Shown one piece after another: positions 1 through 9,215 of a stretch of DNA of 35,447 bases. The DNA is from Acidobacteriota bacterium (lineage in GTDB: Bacteria; Acidobacteriota; Terriglobia; Terriglobales; Acidobacteriaceae). The DNA lies in the NCBI GenBank assembly GCA_013285705.1, contig JABDHA010000042.1, forward strand, positions 1 through 35,447, in the 5' to 3' direction. A program made the position numbers and the translations under genes. Under the pieces are notes generated by a model. The model was not told the origin of the DNA, ran no database searches, and saw nothing but the letters and a program-made list of their open reading frames with translations. Position 1 is the stretch's first letter, and each line of letters starts with the position of its first letter.

Positions 1-713
1 ATGCGATTCATGAAAGTCCGCAGCCACTTGCTCCAGCCCCTGCGGAGCGCGACTGGATGGAAGAGTTTGCCGGTAGACACGCCTATCGCTGTTTGCCGGT
101 GGCCATCGGAAATACATACGGCTGGCAGTTGTTACTGCCCGTTGACGTAACTGCTGAATGGAACGGCGGACCTGGCGCCTCGGATATCACTGTTCTCTGT
201 TCCCATCCGCACCAGGCAATCAGTCATTTCCAATGCGGAGTGCTTACCTTTGATGTGGCATATATCTTCCGGACACCTCCTGGTTATCACCTGCTGGTTA
301 CAGGTCCAACCAACGTGATAAAGGACGGTGTCGCTCCCATGACGGCTCTCGTTGAAAGTGATTGGCTGCCCTACCCATTTACCTTCAACTATCGTTTTAC
401 GCGCCCCTGCAAAGTGACATGGAAAGCTGGAGCGCCTTATGCACAGATATGCGTTGTGCAAGCGAATCTTCAGCAGAGCGTACAGCCCATCATCCGCCGC
501 CTGAGCGACAACCCGCAGTTGACGGCGGATCACATGGCCTGGCGAACACGCAGGTCCGATCTTCTGGCTCGCCAACGAGCCAGCGAAGCCTGTAAGCGCG
601 CGTGGGACAAAGATTACTTCCACGGCCGATACGCCGATGGGCGCGAGGCGCAGACTGAACATACAATCAAGCTCCGCCCTAAGACCCCACTGGACAAGCG
701 AAGCCCAGAATGA
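1..713 (+). CDS. DUF6065-like protein, 5'-truncated by window edge
   Basis: The reading frame is open from base 3 of the window through the stop at 711-713, so the first ATG inside it (57) is probably internal: the residues before it (PAPAERDWMEEF) read as a natural continuation of the protein. About 236 residues are visible. Short segments such as NTYGWQLLLP, EWNGG, ISHFQCGVLTF, IFRTPPGYHLLVTGPTN and FTFNYRFTRP match what I remember of the DUF6065 family, a soluble protein of unknown function. The C-terminal third is charged and probably helical (RRLSDNP through the Arg/Lys-rich tail). No signal peptide or membrane segment is visible in the part present. The reverse-strand frame over the same bases is a shadow. 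Function unknown; family assignment from memory. Confidence 0.75.
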   Translation, partial: AIHESPQPLAPAPAERDWMEEFAGRHAYRCLPVAIGNTYGWQLLLPVDVTAEWNGGPGASDITVLCSHPHQAISHFQCGVLTFDVAYIFRTPPGYHLLVTGPTNVIKDGVAPMTALVESDWLPYPFTFNYRFTRPCKVTWKAGAPYAQICVVQANLQQSVQPIIRRLSDNPQLTADHMAWRTRRSDLLARQRASEACKRAWDKDYFHGRYADGREAQTEHTIKLRPKTPLDKRSPE

Positions 714-868
714 CGTCGGACCGAAATAGAATGGTCTTCCAAAGCAGATGCTAAGATTGACGCGCTTCTCGAGGGTTTGCCATGGTCCGGTTGAGATTGG
801 AGAGAAGACCTACTTCTGTCCGGAGATGGCCACGAAGTTTTTCTGAAATCTCTACATCTCCAGCTAGA

Positions 869-905
869 CAAAAAAAGAGAGATGGCGGGCTGTCCCGCCA
901 TCTCA
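869..905 (-). terminator. Rho-independent terminator of the TonB-dependent receptor gene
   Basis: A perfect 11-bp stem (GAGATGGCGGG paired with CCCGCCATCTC, 879-889 with 894-904) has a 4-nt loop. Read on the minus strand it is followed by a run of seven T residues (870-876). It sits 27 bases past the receptor stop codon and is the strongest intrinsic terminator in the window. Confidence 0.9.
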
Positions 906-931
906 AAGGGAGGCTAACGTTAAGTCACCTG

Positions 932-3900
932 TTAGAACGATATGCGGCCGTAAAGCTGAATTTGCCTGCCTCCTACCGTGGTGCTTGTGATCTGCGCGGA
1001 CTGGCCAGGGCCAATCGCATTATTTCCTGGCTGTCCGAAGCTAGCGTGGTTTAGCACGTTCCCTGCATCCGCACGGATCTGCAGTTTCATACCCCGTTCC
1101 GGCCAGATATCGAACGTCTTTCCGAGTGAGGCAGCCACATTGACAACTCCTGGCCCGTACACGGTGTTCCTGCGGAAAGTGCCGTAGGTGTTGGGATCCG
1201 GAACGGTCAGAGCGTTAAGGTTGTACCATTCCTCCAGACGCTGCTTCGTGCCGCCCGGCAAACTGAGACTTGTGCCAGGGACCCGGTTCGCCTCTTGCGT
1301 GAAGCTCCCTGACCGGTTATTGGAGTTGTTATTGTTACCGGTGGTGATGCCCATGGGGTTGCCACCCTCGATCACATAGACACTGGAAATCTGCCATCCT
1401 CCCAGAAGCTCATCTAACACCAAATTATTGTTCAGGAACTGATGTCCCCTGCCGAAGGGGAGCTGGTAAATTACCTGTCCCTTGAACATATTGCGGATGT
1501 CAAAGTTGCCGTTGCTGTAATTGGCACTGGGATCGAAGGAGTTCTGATAGTTCTGGAAGCCCTCGCGAGCGCCAAAACCCGCCGAATCCAGATCGTCCAG
1601 GAAGTGCGACCATGTGTAGTTGATGCTGAACTGCAAGCCATAACTCATGCGCTTGTTCAGCACAGCCTCAAGCGCATTGTAGTTGGAGATAGCGTTGTTC
1701 GTGCTTCCATTAATGCTCTGGAAGATCGGGTACGGCCTGAATTGCTGGTCATTTGAGCTGAGCTTGCTCTCGGGGACCTGATTGATGTCCACCGGGAAGC
1801 TCAGATCGAAGCCGTGATTACCGACGTAGGTGAGGCTGGCGGAGTAATTCTGGCCGAACTGCCGCTCCACGCTCAAATTCCACTGGTAATTCTTCGGCAA
1901 AGGCGTATGGAATTGGTTATACGATGCGCCCAGACCATTCAGGGCGGCCGGGCTGGTCGGTGCAGTCAGAAAAGCTGCATTCGGAGATATTGAATTGAAG
2001 TTTGTACCGTTTGTGATGACGCCGCAGCCGGGGTCGGTTGTATCCGGTGCGCTGCCATCGCTATCAATCTGTGCCACCGGACAGATGCCGTTTGTAGTGT
2101 CACCGACGTTCCCGCTGCTACCGAATGCGGCTCCCATGCCCGAGCCATAAGTGTCGATGCTCAGGGTTGAGGCATAGATGCCGAAGCCGCCTCGGAGGAC
2201 CGTGTCGTTCCTTGGCTGCCAGGCGAAGCCGACGCGCGGCAGCCAGACATTCCAGTTCGGAGCAATCAATTGGCCACGTCCGTTTGCCTTGCTGAAGCCA
2301 TACCACAGGGCGCCGAGGCTGCCATCGGCTGGATTGACCACATTGGGGTCAAAGGTCATTTCATCACCTTTAACTTCGCTCCACCCGGTATGACCCTGCC
2401 AGCGTAACCCCAGATTGACGGTCAGGTTGGGACGCAGCTTCCAATCGTCCTGGACAAATAATTGAGGGCTCTTGGTCCGGGCACCGTATTCCGGCGTTTC
2501 GCTGGCGCTCCAGTTGTTCAACTGTCCCAGCAGGAAGTCCGCATAGGCCATTCCGTCACCCGTACCGGCCGAACTCGTGATCTGGCCGCCTGCGGAGGTG
2601 TACAGGCCACCGAAGCCCGGGCTGCCCGCATTCACGTAGCCATACTGGGTCGAATCGGCGAGGCTGATCAGGAACTCGCCGCCGAAATGCACAACGTGGC
2701 GTCCGCGAATCAACGTAACCACGTCGGATGGATCGTAGACGAATTCCTTGTAGATGAAAGGGTTGGTGGGACCGGTGTTGAAACCCTGCATATTGTTGCC
2801 TGGCGATAAGTTCGGGAGAAGATCAGCTTTGGCGAGCTTGTACCCAAGCATGGCGGGATAGCCCCTACCAGTGGTTTGCGGCAGGAAGAAATTCAACTGG
2901 TCGGTAAAGCCCAGTCGCGCCTCGTTGATAAGGGTCGAGCTATAGTTCCACACATCGGAGACCTGCGCATTGTGCCGGCTGACGTCCTCATTCTCGCAGT
3001 TGATAGGACAGAATTGTGCCCCGTTGCCGAAAGAGAATCCTGGGTTATCGCTCTCTGTCACAGAAGCTGTAAATCGGTTGCTGGCAGTGATGTCGTAGTC
3101 CAGTCGGCCGAAGAATTTGGTGAACGGGTTGATGCCGGGTGTGGTATAGGCATAGTTGTTGGTGACGACGCCCTGGATGGTCTGCGACTTGCCAACGTTA
3201 GTGGCTTGCTGGACCGCGCCCTGGCCCAGCGAGATCAAAAGGTTCTGGAAGTTCTGGGACACCGGGTTGATCATGAAGGCGGGAATGCGGTTGCCGTTGT
3301 GGTATTCATCCGCGAATGATTGGCGGATCACGCAAGGACACACCTGTGTCACAGTACCAGCCGGATTGTTCCCGGTAATGTACGCCGCGCTTTGGTAGGT
3401 ATGACTGCCGGTGTATTGGATCGTCTGAGTGGTTGGGTCATAGATAGTCGGCATCCCGGGAGCAGTAAAATCACCGCTTGCCATCGCTGCGTTCTGCCCG
3501 GTCGGCAGCGTTTCCGTATTTAGATTCACGGTGTTGTTGATCGTCTTATCAAAGTTGAAGTAAAAGAACATCTTGTTACGGAGGACTGGACCACCCACGG
3601 AAAAGCCGAAGTTGTTGAAACGTAGCTCAGGCTGTTGCGCGCCAACCGTACCGAATTGATAGGCAAAGGCATTCAGTGCATTGTTGGAAAAATACTCGTA
3701 TCCCGCGCCATGGAACTGGTTGGTGCCGCCCTTCGTGATCTGGTTGTAAATGATGCCGCCCTGGCCATATTGCGCCGAGAAGCCGTTGGTGCTGATCTTG
3801 ACCTCGGCAGTGGTCTCAAAGACGGTGACGTCCGAGTTCTGGCTCTGGGGCAGCGTCGTAGTAGCACCATCGGCCAGCACGCTGTCGAAGGGCAAGTTGC

Positions 3901-4453
3901 CGTTAATAGCTGCCACCGTACCCGGATTAGAGGCACTGTTGGCGCTCTCGGGAGCACCGGCGGCGCCGGGCAAGAGGACTGTGAAGATTTCCCAGTCCGC
4001 TCCTAAATTCGTCTGCGGCAATTGCGCCATGACCTCCGAGGTCAGCGTCGCCTCCTGCGCACCTGTCTCAGTAGTAAGCAACGGCACATCAGTATTGACG
4101 ACCACGCGTTGCGTCGTCGAGCCGACATTCAATTGTCCATTGATTGTCTGAATGGAAACGTCGAGCGTAATGGGACCACGCTCGAATGTGGTGAAACCTT
4201 CTTTAGTAAAGGTGATGAGATAGTGATCCGGGACAATGGAACCCGTATCATACAAGCCGCCGTCGTTCGTGGTGAACGTCTTGACGACGCCCTTATCAAC
4301 GTCCTTTACCGTCACCGTCACACCTGAAATGACAGCCCCGGTTGGATCGGTCACTGTGCCGCGAATATCCCCTGAGTTCGTGTTCTGTGCAAAGCTAAGA
4401 GCACCGGATAACAAGAGTACAACCGTCAACGCATTGGAAATGCGCCTCAACAT
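932..4453 (-). CDS. TonB-dependent receptor, Oar-like, with N-terminal carboxypeptidase-regulatory domain
   Basis: Outer-membrane beta-barrel of about 1173 residues, predicted to bring a bulky ligand (often a glycan or peptide) across the outer membrane with TonB energy. Residues 1-22 form a signal peptide (MLRRISNALTVVLLLSGALSFA). Residues 26-110 are a CarboxypepD_reg-like fold (GDIRGTVTDPTGAVISGVTV). A plug region follows (FSAQYGQGGIIYNQITKGGTNQFHG), then a long barrel rich in aromatic and Asn residues that ends in Phe (LYGRISF), the usual outer-membrane C-terminal signature. I chose the ATG at 4453 because GGAGG (4459-4463) lies 5 nt upstream; the ATG at 4471 would place that site inside the gene. 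No susD or glycosidase gene is adjacent, so the substrate cannot be inferred. Such receptors are highly expanded in Terriglobia. Confidence 0.93.
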   Translation of the reverse strand: MLRRISNALTVVLLLSGALSFAQNTNSGDIRGTVTDPTGAVISGVTVTVKDVDKGVVKTFTTNDGGLYDTGSIVPDHYLITFTKEGFTTFERGPITLDVSIQTINGQLNVGSTTQRVVVNTDVPLLTTETGAQEATLTSEVMAQLPQTNLGADWEIFTVLLPGAAGAPESANSASNPGTVAAINGNLPFDSVLADGATTTLPQSQNSDVTVFETTAEVKISTNGFSAQYGQGGIIYNQITKGGTNQFHGAGYEYFSNNALNAFAYQFGTVGAQQPELRFNNFGFSVGGPVLRNKMFFYFNFDKTINNTVNLNTETLPTGQNAAMASGDFTAPGMPTIYDPTTQTIQYTGSHTYQSAAYITGNNPAGTVTQVCPCVIRQSFADEYHNGNRIPAFMINPVSQNFQNLLISLGQGAVQQATNVGKSQTIQGVVTNNYAYTTPGINPFTKFFGRLDYDITASNRFTASVTESDNPGFSFGNGAQFCPINCENEDVSRHNAQVSDVWNYSSTLINEARLGFTDQLNFFLPQTTGRGYPAMLGYKLAKADLLPNLSPGNNMQGFNTGPTNPFIYKEFVYDPSDVVTLIRGRHVVHFGGEFLISLADSTQYGYVNAGSPGFGGLYTSAGGQITSSAGTGDGMAYADFLLGQLNNWSASETPEYGARTKSPQLFVQDDWKLRPNLTVNLGLRWQGHTGWSEVKGDEMTFDPNVVNPADGSLGALWYGFSKANGRGQLIAPNWNVWLPRVGFAWQPRNDTVLRGGFGIYASTLSIDTYGSGMGAAFGSSGNVGDTTNGICPVAQIDSDGSAPDTTDPGCGVITNGTNFNSISPNAAFLTAPTSPAALNGLGASYNQFHTPLPKNYQWNLSVERQFGQNYSASLTYVGNHGFDLSFPVDINQVPESKLSSNDQQFRPYPIFQSINGSTNNAISNYNALEAVLNKRMSYGLQFSINYTWSHFLDDLDSAGFGAREGFQNYQNSFDPSANYSNGNFDIRNMFKGQVIYQLPFGRGHQFLNNNLVLDELLGGWQISSVYVIEGGNPMGITTGNNNNSNNRSGSFTQEANRVPGTSLSLPGGTKQRLEEWYNLNALTVPDPNTYGTFRRNTVYGPGVVNVAASLGKTFDIWPERGMKLQIRADAGNVLNHASFGQPGNNAIGPGQSAQITSTTVGGRQIQLYGRISF

Positions 4454-4566
4454 AAATTCCTCCAACAACATTTCTCTTCCTTCGCCAACCGTTCTTTCGC
4501 AGGCCTGGTCTCAATAGTGAGGTGGACATACTCGTCACAAGGATGTATGTGCAAAACCGTCGTAGA

Positions 4567-4663
4567 CAAACGATTGTGTTGCTTGGCCACCGGTTTTCAT
4601 CTGTGCCGACAGTGATCAAAACAATCCGCATATTGGATTGTCAAACGTTCGTCTAAACGATTG
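4567..4663. promoter_or_regulatory. Repeated AAACGATTG-type motifs upstream of the TonB-dependent receptor
   Basis: Three related decamers lie 114-210 bases upstream of the receptor start: CAAACGATTG at 4567-4576, CAAACGTTCG at 4642-4651 and TAAACGATTG at 4654-4663. Between them, at 4622-4640, is an inverted repeat CAATCC-N7-GGATTG. A TTGACA-like box on the minus strand (4639-4644) overlaps this repeat. The arrangement looks like an operator/promoter region; LacI-type operators often contain AAACGTTT-like cores, but the regulator is unknown. Confidence 0.35.
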
Positions 4664-4876
4664 TTGATGATGTGCACATAGATCCGGTTGCAGCGGAGTG
4701 TCTACTATCTGCATGGAAAGCAAATTGGTCATCGTTAATGTCAAGCAAATACATACTGAATCTGGAAAGAAGGTCAGACATAATTAGACAAGCCTTTGTC
4801 TTGGCGAGTATTGATGACATCGTAGTGAGTTATAAGAGTGAATATCCTGGAGGTTTCTGTTATCGTTGGGGCTTTG

Positions 4877-4922
4877 TTAGCTGCCGATCTGTTTGACTAA
4901 GTGACTGCATATCGGCAGTTAA
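4877..4922. repeat. Imperfect 15-bp inverted repeat
   Basis: The arms TTAGCTGCCGATCTG (4877-4891) and CATATCGGCAGTTAA (4908-4922) pair at 13 of 15 positions around a 16-nt spacer. The plus strand continues into AACTTGTTTTG, which is only a weak T tract. It could be an operator or a decayed terminator; nothing nearby decides between these. Confidence 0.4.
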
Positions 4923-5108
4923 CTTGTTTTGACGGGCGTGATATCATCCCAATTGAACTTAGCTTGCTCGTTTTTTATTTCGCCCGCAGTTTAGGCTATT
5001 TATCCGACATGATCGCACGGAGAGGTCAGCGCTCCCAGAATAGTGCCCGCGACCTAAAAACAAGTTCGGGTCGCCGCCAGAAATGAACAGGATTTCGTTA
5101 GCGTAATC

Positions 5109-5451
5109 CTAACGATTGGGGACGGCATGGCCAACTGCCCCCATCCCGATTTCGATTCGATTGACCTGTGGGTTATCTCCGGAGCCTGGTACGAACTGAA
5201 TCGTTATGGTTCCGGTATTGTCCGCGGTCACGGCAAACGATTGAACGGTCGCCCGGTGCTCGCCGCCTGCGGAAGCAAAAAATGTCATAGCTCGTAAGCA
5301 TCTGATTGCCGTTGATGACCACGTTGAACTGACGCAAACCAGGGGCGGTCCAGATGGTCTCGGCGAAATGAAGATCCACGATATAAGCACCGCCAGCGGT
5401 GAAGCCGGGAATGCTATACGTGACGAGTGAAGGCGTGCGCCTATCCGGAAG
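5109..5451 (-). pseudogene. Malectin-domain (carbohydrate-binding) protein remnant with a frameshift
   Basis: Two overlapping frames together spell one malectin domain. The upstream part reads LVTYSIPGFTAGGAYIVDLH, then FAETIWTAPGLRQFNVVING, then TSYDIF. After a one-base shift it continues FASAGGEHRATVQSFAV and then TITIQFVPGSGDNPQVNRIE, to a stop at 5109-5111. The shift falls at a run of six A residues (5277-5282; T on the coding strand): removing one base restores DIFASAGGEHRA. The region before the domain is closed by an in-frame stop (5452-5454), so the N-terminal part is also lost or shifted. Malectin domains bind di- and oligosaccharides and usually sit at the ends of larger secreted or regulatory proteins; here only the domain is left. 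A single-base sequencing error could explain the shift but not the missing front part. Confidence 0.8.
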
Positions 5452-5682
5452 TTACCCCTGCTGCAAAGAGTTACAGAAGAAAAGTGAGGGAGGCCTATCC
5501 TGTCTCGGTCAGCAAAGAATACTGGCCTAGACATAGGTTGCGAACGAAGTCGCGATAGATTTGTCTTGACCAAAACCTCCGCCAAGTCTGCGATAGCGTC
5601 CATCGCGCCCTCAGACGCCATTCCGAAGCCCTTAGAAATACAATTCCCTCTGACAGTACTGGCCTGACGTGGAGGTATATTG

Positions 5683-7275
5683 CTAATGCATCGCTTCTCC
5701 CGCAGAAGTTCCCTGGCCGGGCTTGTTCTTGCTCAGAATGAAGGCGCATACTACCATGCCCATCGCCATCCAACAGAGCAAGCGATAGATATCCTGATAG
5801 GCCATCGCAGCCGCCTGCTGATTGAGCTGTTGATAAATGGCAGCTCGTGCCATGTGGCCGGGTCCCGGACCTCCGCCAGTATCACCGAAGTAAGCAGTAA
5901 GCGCGTTGACCTGGTTGATGAAGGCGAGGTTGCCGGGCTGCATGGCCTCCTGCAGGCGTGCCTGATGGACGAGAGAACGATTGGTGACGATCGCTCCAGT
6001 GAGAGCGATGAAGATGCTGCCGCCTACGTTGCGAACAAAGTTGATGATCCCGGAGACCTGATTGCTCGCCTCTTTCGGAAGTCCAACATATGCCGCGGTG
6101 GTGATGGCAATGAAGGCGAAAGGAATCGCGAACATCTGAAGAATTCGCAACCACGCGGCAAAACCAAAGGTCATCGTGAGCGTGAAGTGCGTGGAAGTGT
6201 AATAGAACGCCCCGGCGAAGCAGGCGAAGCCAAACGCAGCCATATTTCTCGCCGGAAACCTGCCGGTAGCTATTCCTCCGAGGGGCATAACGACGAGCAG
6301 GGCAAGTCCCCCGCCCGCGAGTGCCTCCCCGGCGCGGGTTGCCGTGTAACCCATCAGCTGTTGCAGGAACTGCGGCTCAAGTACGGTTGCGGCATTCAGG
6401 ACGCCGCCGACCAGAATCATGAGGAAACAACAGATAGCGAAATTCTTGTACTTGAAGAGCCGCAGATTCATGATGGGATTCTTAGCCCGCCACTGCCACC
6501 AGACCAGGCCGGTCATACCCGCAACGAACAGAAAGCAGAAGATGCGGATGAAGGTGGAGGCGAACCAGTCGTTCTCTTCGCCTTTGTCGAGCATAATCTG
6601 CATGCCTCCCATGGCGACTGTCAGCAACCCGAGGCCAATATAGTCGAGCCTTCTGAGGTTGGCGCGATCGGCTTTGATCCAGGGCGGATCCTGGACCAGA
6701 CGGCTGACCAGAAAGAACGCCAATATGCCGACGGGAAGATTGATATAGAAGATCCATCGCCAAGAGTAGTTGTCGGTGATCCAGCCGCCGATTGTAGGTC
6801 CGAGGGATGGCGCAAGCACTGCCACAAGACCGTAGAGCGCGAAAGCCTGACCACGCTTCTTTTCTTCGAAAGAATCGGCCATGATGGCCTGCGCCATCGG
6901 CTGGAGGCCGCCACCCCCGACGCCCTGAAGCACACGCGAAATGAGCAAGATCGGGAGCGTTGGGGCGATGCCGCAAAGAAAGCTTGCCGCGGTGAAGATA
7001 GTGATGCACAGCAGAAAAAAATTCTTGCGGCCGATGACACTCGACGCCCAGGCGCCCACTGGCAGAATGATCGCGTTGGAGACAAGATAGCTGGTGAGAA
7101 CCCAGGTTCCCTGATCGGTGCTGGCGCCGAGGTCTCCGGCAATATGTGGAAGGGCAACATTGGCAATAGAGGTATCTAGAACCTCCATGAAAGCAGCTAG
7201 GGCAACTGTGGCCGCGATCAGCCAGGGGTTGACACTGGGCTTCCATTGCCTGCTGCTCCCGACTTCATCTGCCAT
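5683..7275 (-). CDS. DHA2-family (EmrB/QacA-like) MFS drug exporter
   Basis: Inner-membrane proton antiporter of 530 residues with about 14 hydrophobic segments, the length typical of the DHA2 family that exports drugs and other hydrophobic compounds. Family marks are the first helix VALAAFMEVLDTSIANVALP (D33-T34 type motif), a GRK motif in the loop after helix 2 (SSVIGRKNFF), a motif C-like GPTIGGWITDNYSWRWIFYI segment and NLPVG. The start ATG at 7275 is preceded by AAAGGGAAG. It stands alone: no membrane-fusion protein (emrA) or outer-membrane channel gene is adjacent, so it either works alone or uses partners encoded elsewhere. No regulator gene is next to it, although an inverted repeat lies 140 bases upstream. 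The long plus-strand frame across it (5680-7179) is an antisense shadow. Confidence 0.92.
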   Translation of the reverse strand: MADEVGSSRQWKPSVNPWLIAATVALAAFMEVLDTSIANVALPHIAGDLGASTDQGTWVLTSYLVSNAIILPVGAWASSVIGRKNFFLLCITIFTAASFLCGIAPTLPILLISRVLQGVGGGGLQPMAQAIMADSFEEKKRGQAFALYGLVAVLAPSLGPTIGGWITDNYSWRWIFYINLPVGILAFFLVSRLVQDPPWIKADRANLRRLDYIGLGLLTVAMGGMQIMLDKGEENDWFASTFIRIFCFLFVAGMTGLVWWQWRAKNPIMNLRLFKYKNFAICCFLMILVGGVLNAATVLEPQFLQQLMGYTATRAGEALAGGGLALLVVMPLGGIATGRFPARNMAAFGFACFAGAFYYTSTHFTLTMTFGFAAWLRILQMFAIPFAFIAITTAAYVGLPKEASNQVSGIINFVRNVGGSIFIALTGAIVTNRSLVHQARLQEAMQPGNLAFINQVNALTAYFGDTGGGPGPGHMARAAIYQQLNQQAAAMAYQDIYRLLCWMAMGMVVCAFILSKNKPGQGTSAGEAMH

Positions 7276-8307
7276 CCGCTTCCCTTTCCGGGGTAGTGAG
7301 CGTTGTCAGATTCATTACTCGAGCCCAACCAACTGCCGCCCCCATCTAACACTTTGCGAGCTGTTTCCGTTTAGCGCTCTTTCTGCGAAGTTAAGTGCCA
7401 GTGGGAAATTTCATATACATACTGTATCTGAAATCGTATTGTATGTATAGGAGGGGATTTGTGAAGGGGACCCATTGATGGCTGGCATAGGCACAGGCCG
7501 AATATTGGCGACCAAAGTCATATCCCCGATTCAAGGCTACGATCGCGGCACCGGCGGTCTTCATGAAGATGTTGGACACCTCGGCCGCGAGCGCACTTTG
7601 AGTGTCGGACAGGGTGCGAGGGAGAACGGAGAAGACGAACGAAAAAGCGCTCCGCCCACGACGATTGCTGTTATCGAGCAGTGGATCTGTTTTGTATTAG
7701 GCCTGGTATGCATGGCCTTCGGAATATGGGGGGTTTGTATGAAGCCCGAACAGGATGCTCTTTCGGCATACATTGCATGGCTGGGATCTCTATATGTGCG
7801 GACGTTGCGGGTACCGGCTTTTACCAAGACCATGCTGTTCCCAGGAATATCGGTCGGCTGCGCTCCTTCAGACAGCGCGTAAATCGGCTCTGGCGAAACG
7901 TTCTGGTTCGTCGCAGCCAACGTACAAAGAAAAAGTGGGAGTCACTGACTCCAGTCTTCGCCAGGTGGATACCCATACCCCGAATCCTGCATCCCTACCC
8001 TCACGCCCGCTTCAACGCCACTCATCCTTCATAACGTAGACGCGCACGTACGGATCCGTCCGGGGGGCGCTCAGTGACGAACGTCCCTACCGGGACCTTT
8101 GAGAGTGAACTTCACGAAAGCGATGCGTTTACCAGGGACTTATCCTTGGAGCAAAGGCTCAACAGAATTCAATGAGCCCTTTGGACCGTTCGCAGTAGTT
8201 GATGTCGCGAATTGTGAATCATAGGACGCAGCTGACTTTCTAATGATCTGACCATGAAAGGTTCCGAGTGTGCTGCTGTTATCCGATGATGTATAGAACA
8301 TCGCACC
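7276..8307. other. About 1 kb without a convincing gene
   Basis: Overlapping frames exist on both strands (for example + 7475-7882, + 7681-8034, - 7561-7920), but none has a convincing start site or a recognisable domain. The plus frame around 7680-7790 has one hydrophobic stretch (WICFVLGLVCMAFGIWGVC), and another plus frame has a CxxC pair (YMCGRCGY). These could be remnants of a small membrane or zinc-ribbon protein broken by frameshifts, but I cannot support a gene. The only ordered structure noted is the inverted repeat at 7415-7448. Confidence 0.4.
7415..7448. promoter_or_regulatory. 34-bp inverted repeat, candidate operator
   Basis: Perfect 8-bp arms ATACATAC (7415-7422) and GTATGTAT (7441-7448) flank an 18-nt AT-rich spacer that itself contains GTAT half-sites. 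It lies 140 bp upstream of the MFS exporter, where a TetR/MarR/PadR-type repressor site would be expected. It could also serve a leftward or rightward promoter; no regulator is identified. Confidence 0.4.
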
Positions 8308-9195
8308 TCAAAGCCTGTACACCTCACTTGCTAATTCGTAAAACTGCCTCACCACCGGAATATCGATGTGTTTAGCTGTGACCATAGCTATCTCGGAGGT
8401 TGGAATTTTGTCCAGGATGGGACAGGCTACTACGCGTGCGAACCGATGTTTTGTGGCCGACATTGGCACCACCGCAACCCCCATTCCCGCGTCAACCAGT
8501 GACACGATGGTCGACATCTCGCTCGCCGTTTGGGTCACTTCAGGAATCACACCTGCCCGGCTTAGAATCCCAATGACAAGATCATGGTAGCCAGGGGCGA
8601 AGACCCGCTCGTACATCACAAACTTTTCTCTCCGGAGATCACGAAGGCGAATCCCCTCTTTAGACGCCAGAGGGTGTTCCAAAGGAAAGATCACAACGAA
8701 GGGTTCACGATGAACCGGGGTAATATCGATCCTATCCGTAATGTCAATCGGCAGCCGCAGAAAACCGACATCCAACATCCCGTTCTTGATGAGGTCGGGC
8801 TGTTCGCTCGTGAGAATGTTCCGCAGCGAGAACTCGACCTGGGGATATCGTTTGCGAAAGCTGCGTATCAGCGTTGGAACTATTTCTTGCCCCGCCGTTG
8901 AAATGAATCCAAGTCGAATTAGCCCGAGTTTTCCAGCCGCGGTCCACTGGGTTTGGCGGCGGGCCACCTCTAATTCTTCCATTATTTTTGCGGCAGCAGC
9001 CTTGAAGACCAACCCAGTCTGAGTGATCTTGGTTCCCTGCCTGTCGCGATCCAACAATTTCACGCCTAGCTCGTCTTCCAGAGCCTTGATCTGAAGACTA
9101 AGTGCGGGCTGACTGAGGTGAAGAAGCTGCGAACTCTTTCCGAAATGAAGGGTTTCGGCGACTGAGAGAAACGATTTGATTTGTCGTATTTCCAT
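8308..9195 (-). CDS. mdcR: LysR-type regulator of the malonate decarboxylase genes (MdcR-like)
   Basis: Transcription regulator of 295 residues, the usual LysR length. Residues 1-60 form the winged helix-turn-helix (IRQIKSFLSVAETLHFGKSS, then LHLSQPALSLQIKALEDELG and KLLDRDRQGTKITQTG). Residues 90-295 form the periplasmic-binding-protein-like sensor domain. It is transcribed away from mdcA across a 103-bp gap, the classic arrangement for a LysR protein that controls the divergent operon. From this position I infer that it senses malonate or a malonyl metabolite and activates mdcABCDEFGH; the ligand is not proven by sequence. The ATG at 9195 has an AAGGA-type site just upstream. Two CTAATCAC repeats in the gap are candidate binding sites. 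Confidence 0.9.
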   Translation of the reverse strand: MEIRQIKSFLSVAETLHFGKSSQLLHLSQPALSLQIKALEDELGVKLLDRDRQGTKITQTGLVFKAAAAKIMEELEVARRQTQWTAAGKLGLIRLGFISTAGQEIVPTLIRSFRKRYPQVEFSLRNILTSEQPDLIKNGMLDVGFLRLPIDITDRIDITPVHREPFVVIFPLEHPLASKEGIRLRDLRREKFVMYERVFAPGYHDLVIGILSRAGVIPEVTQTASEMSTIVSLVDAGMGVAVVPMSATKHRFARVVACPILDKIPTSEIAMVTAKHIDIPVVRQFYELASEVYRL

Positions 9196-9215
9196 AGCCT
9201 TCCTTATTGTCCTGA

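Larger units (their letters stand above)
4472..5108. other. Intergenic region, no convincing gene
   Basis: This AT-richer stretch separates the receptor from the malectin remnant. Two short plus-strand frames (4672-4896 and 4901-5086) have unnatural composition and no good ribosome binding site, so I do not call them. It contains the receptor's upstream motifs and an imperfect long inverted repeat at 4877-4922. Confidence 0.5.

Noticed and set aside
132-662. 176-residue minus-strand open frame over the first gene
   Set aside because: The opposite strand encodes a recognisable DUF6065-like protein.
4672-5086. Two short plus-strand frames between the receptor and the malectin remnant
   Set aside because: No ribosome binding site, odd composition and no family resemblance.
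5680-7179. 499-residue open frame on the plus strand
   Set aside because: It is the antisense shadow of the MFS exporter, with highly charged low-complexity composition and no recognisable domain.
7475-8039. Three overlapping plus-strand open frames (and one on the minus strand)
   Set aside because: None has a recognisable domain or convincing start; only one hydrophobic stretch and one CxxC pair stand out. Kept as an undetermined region.
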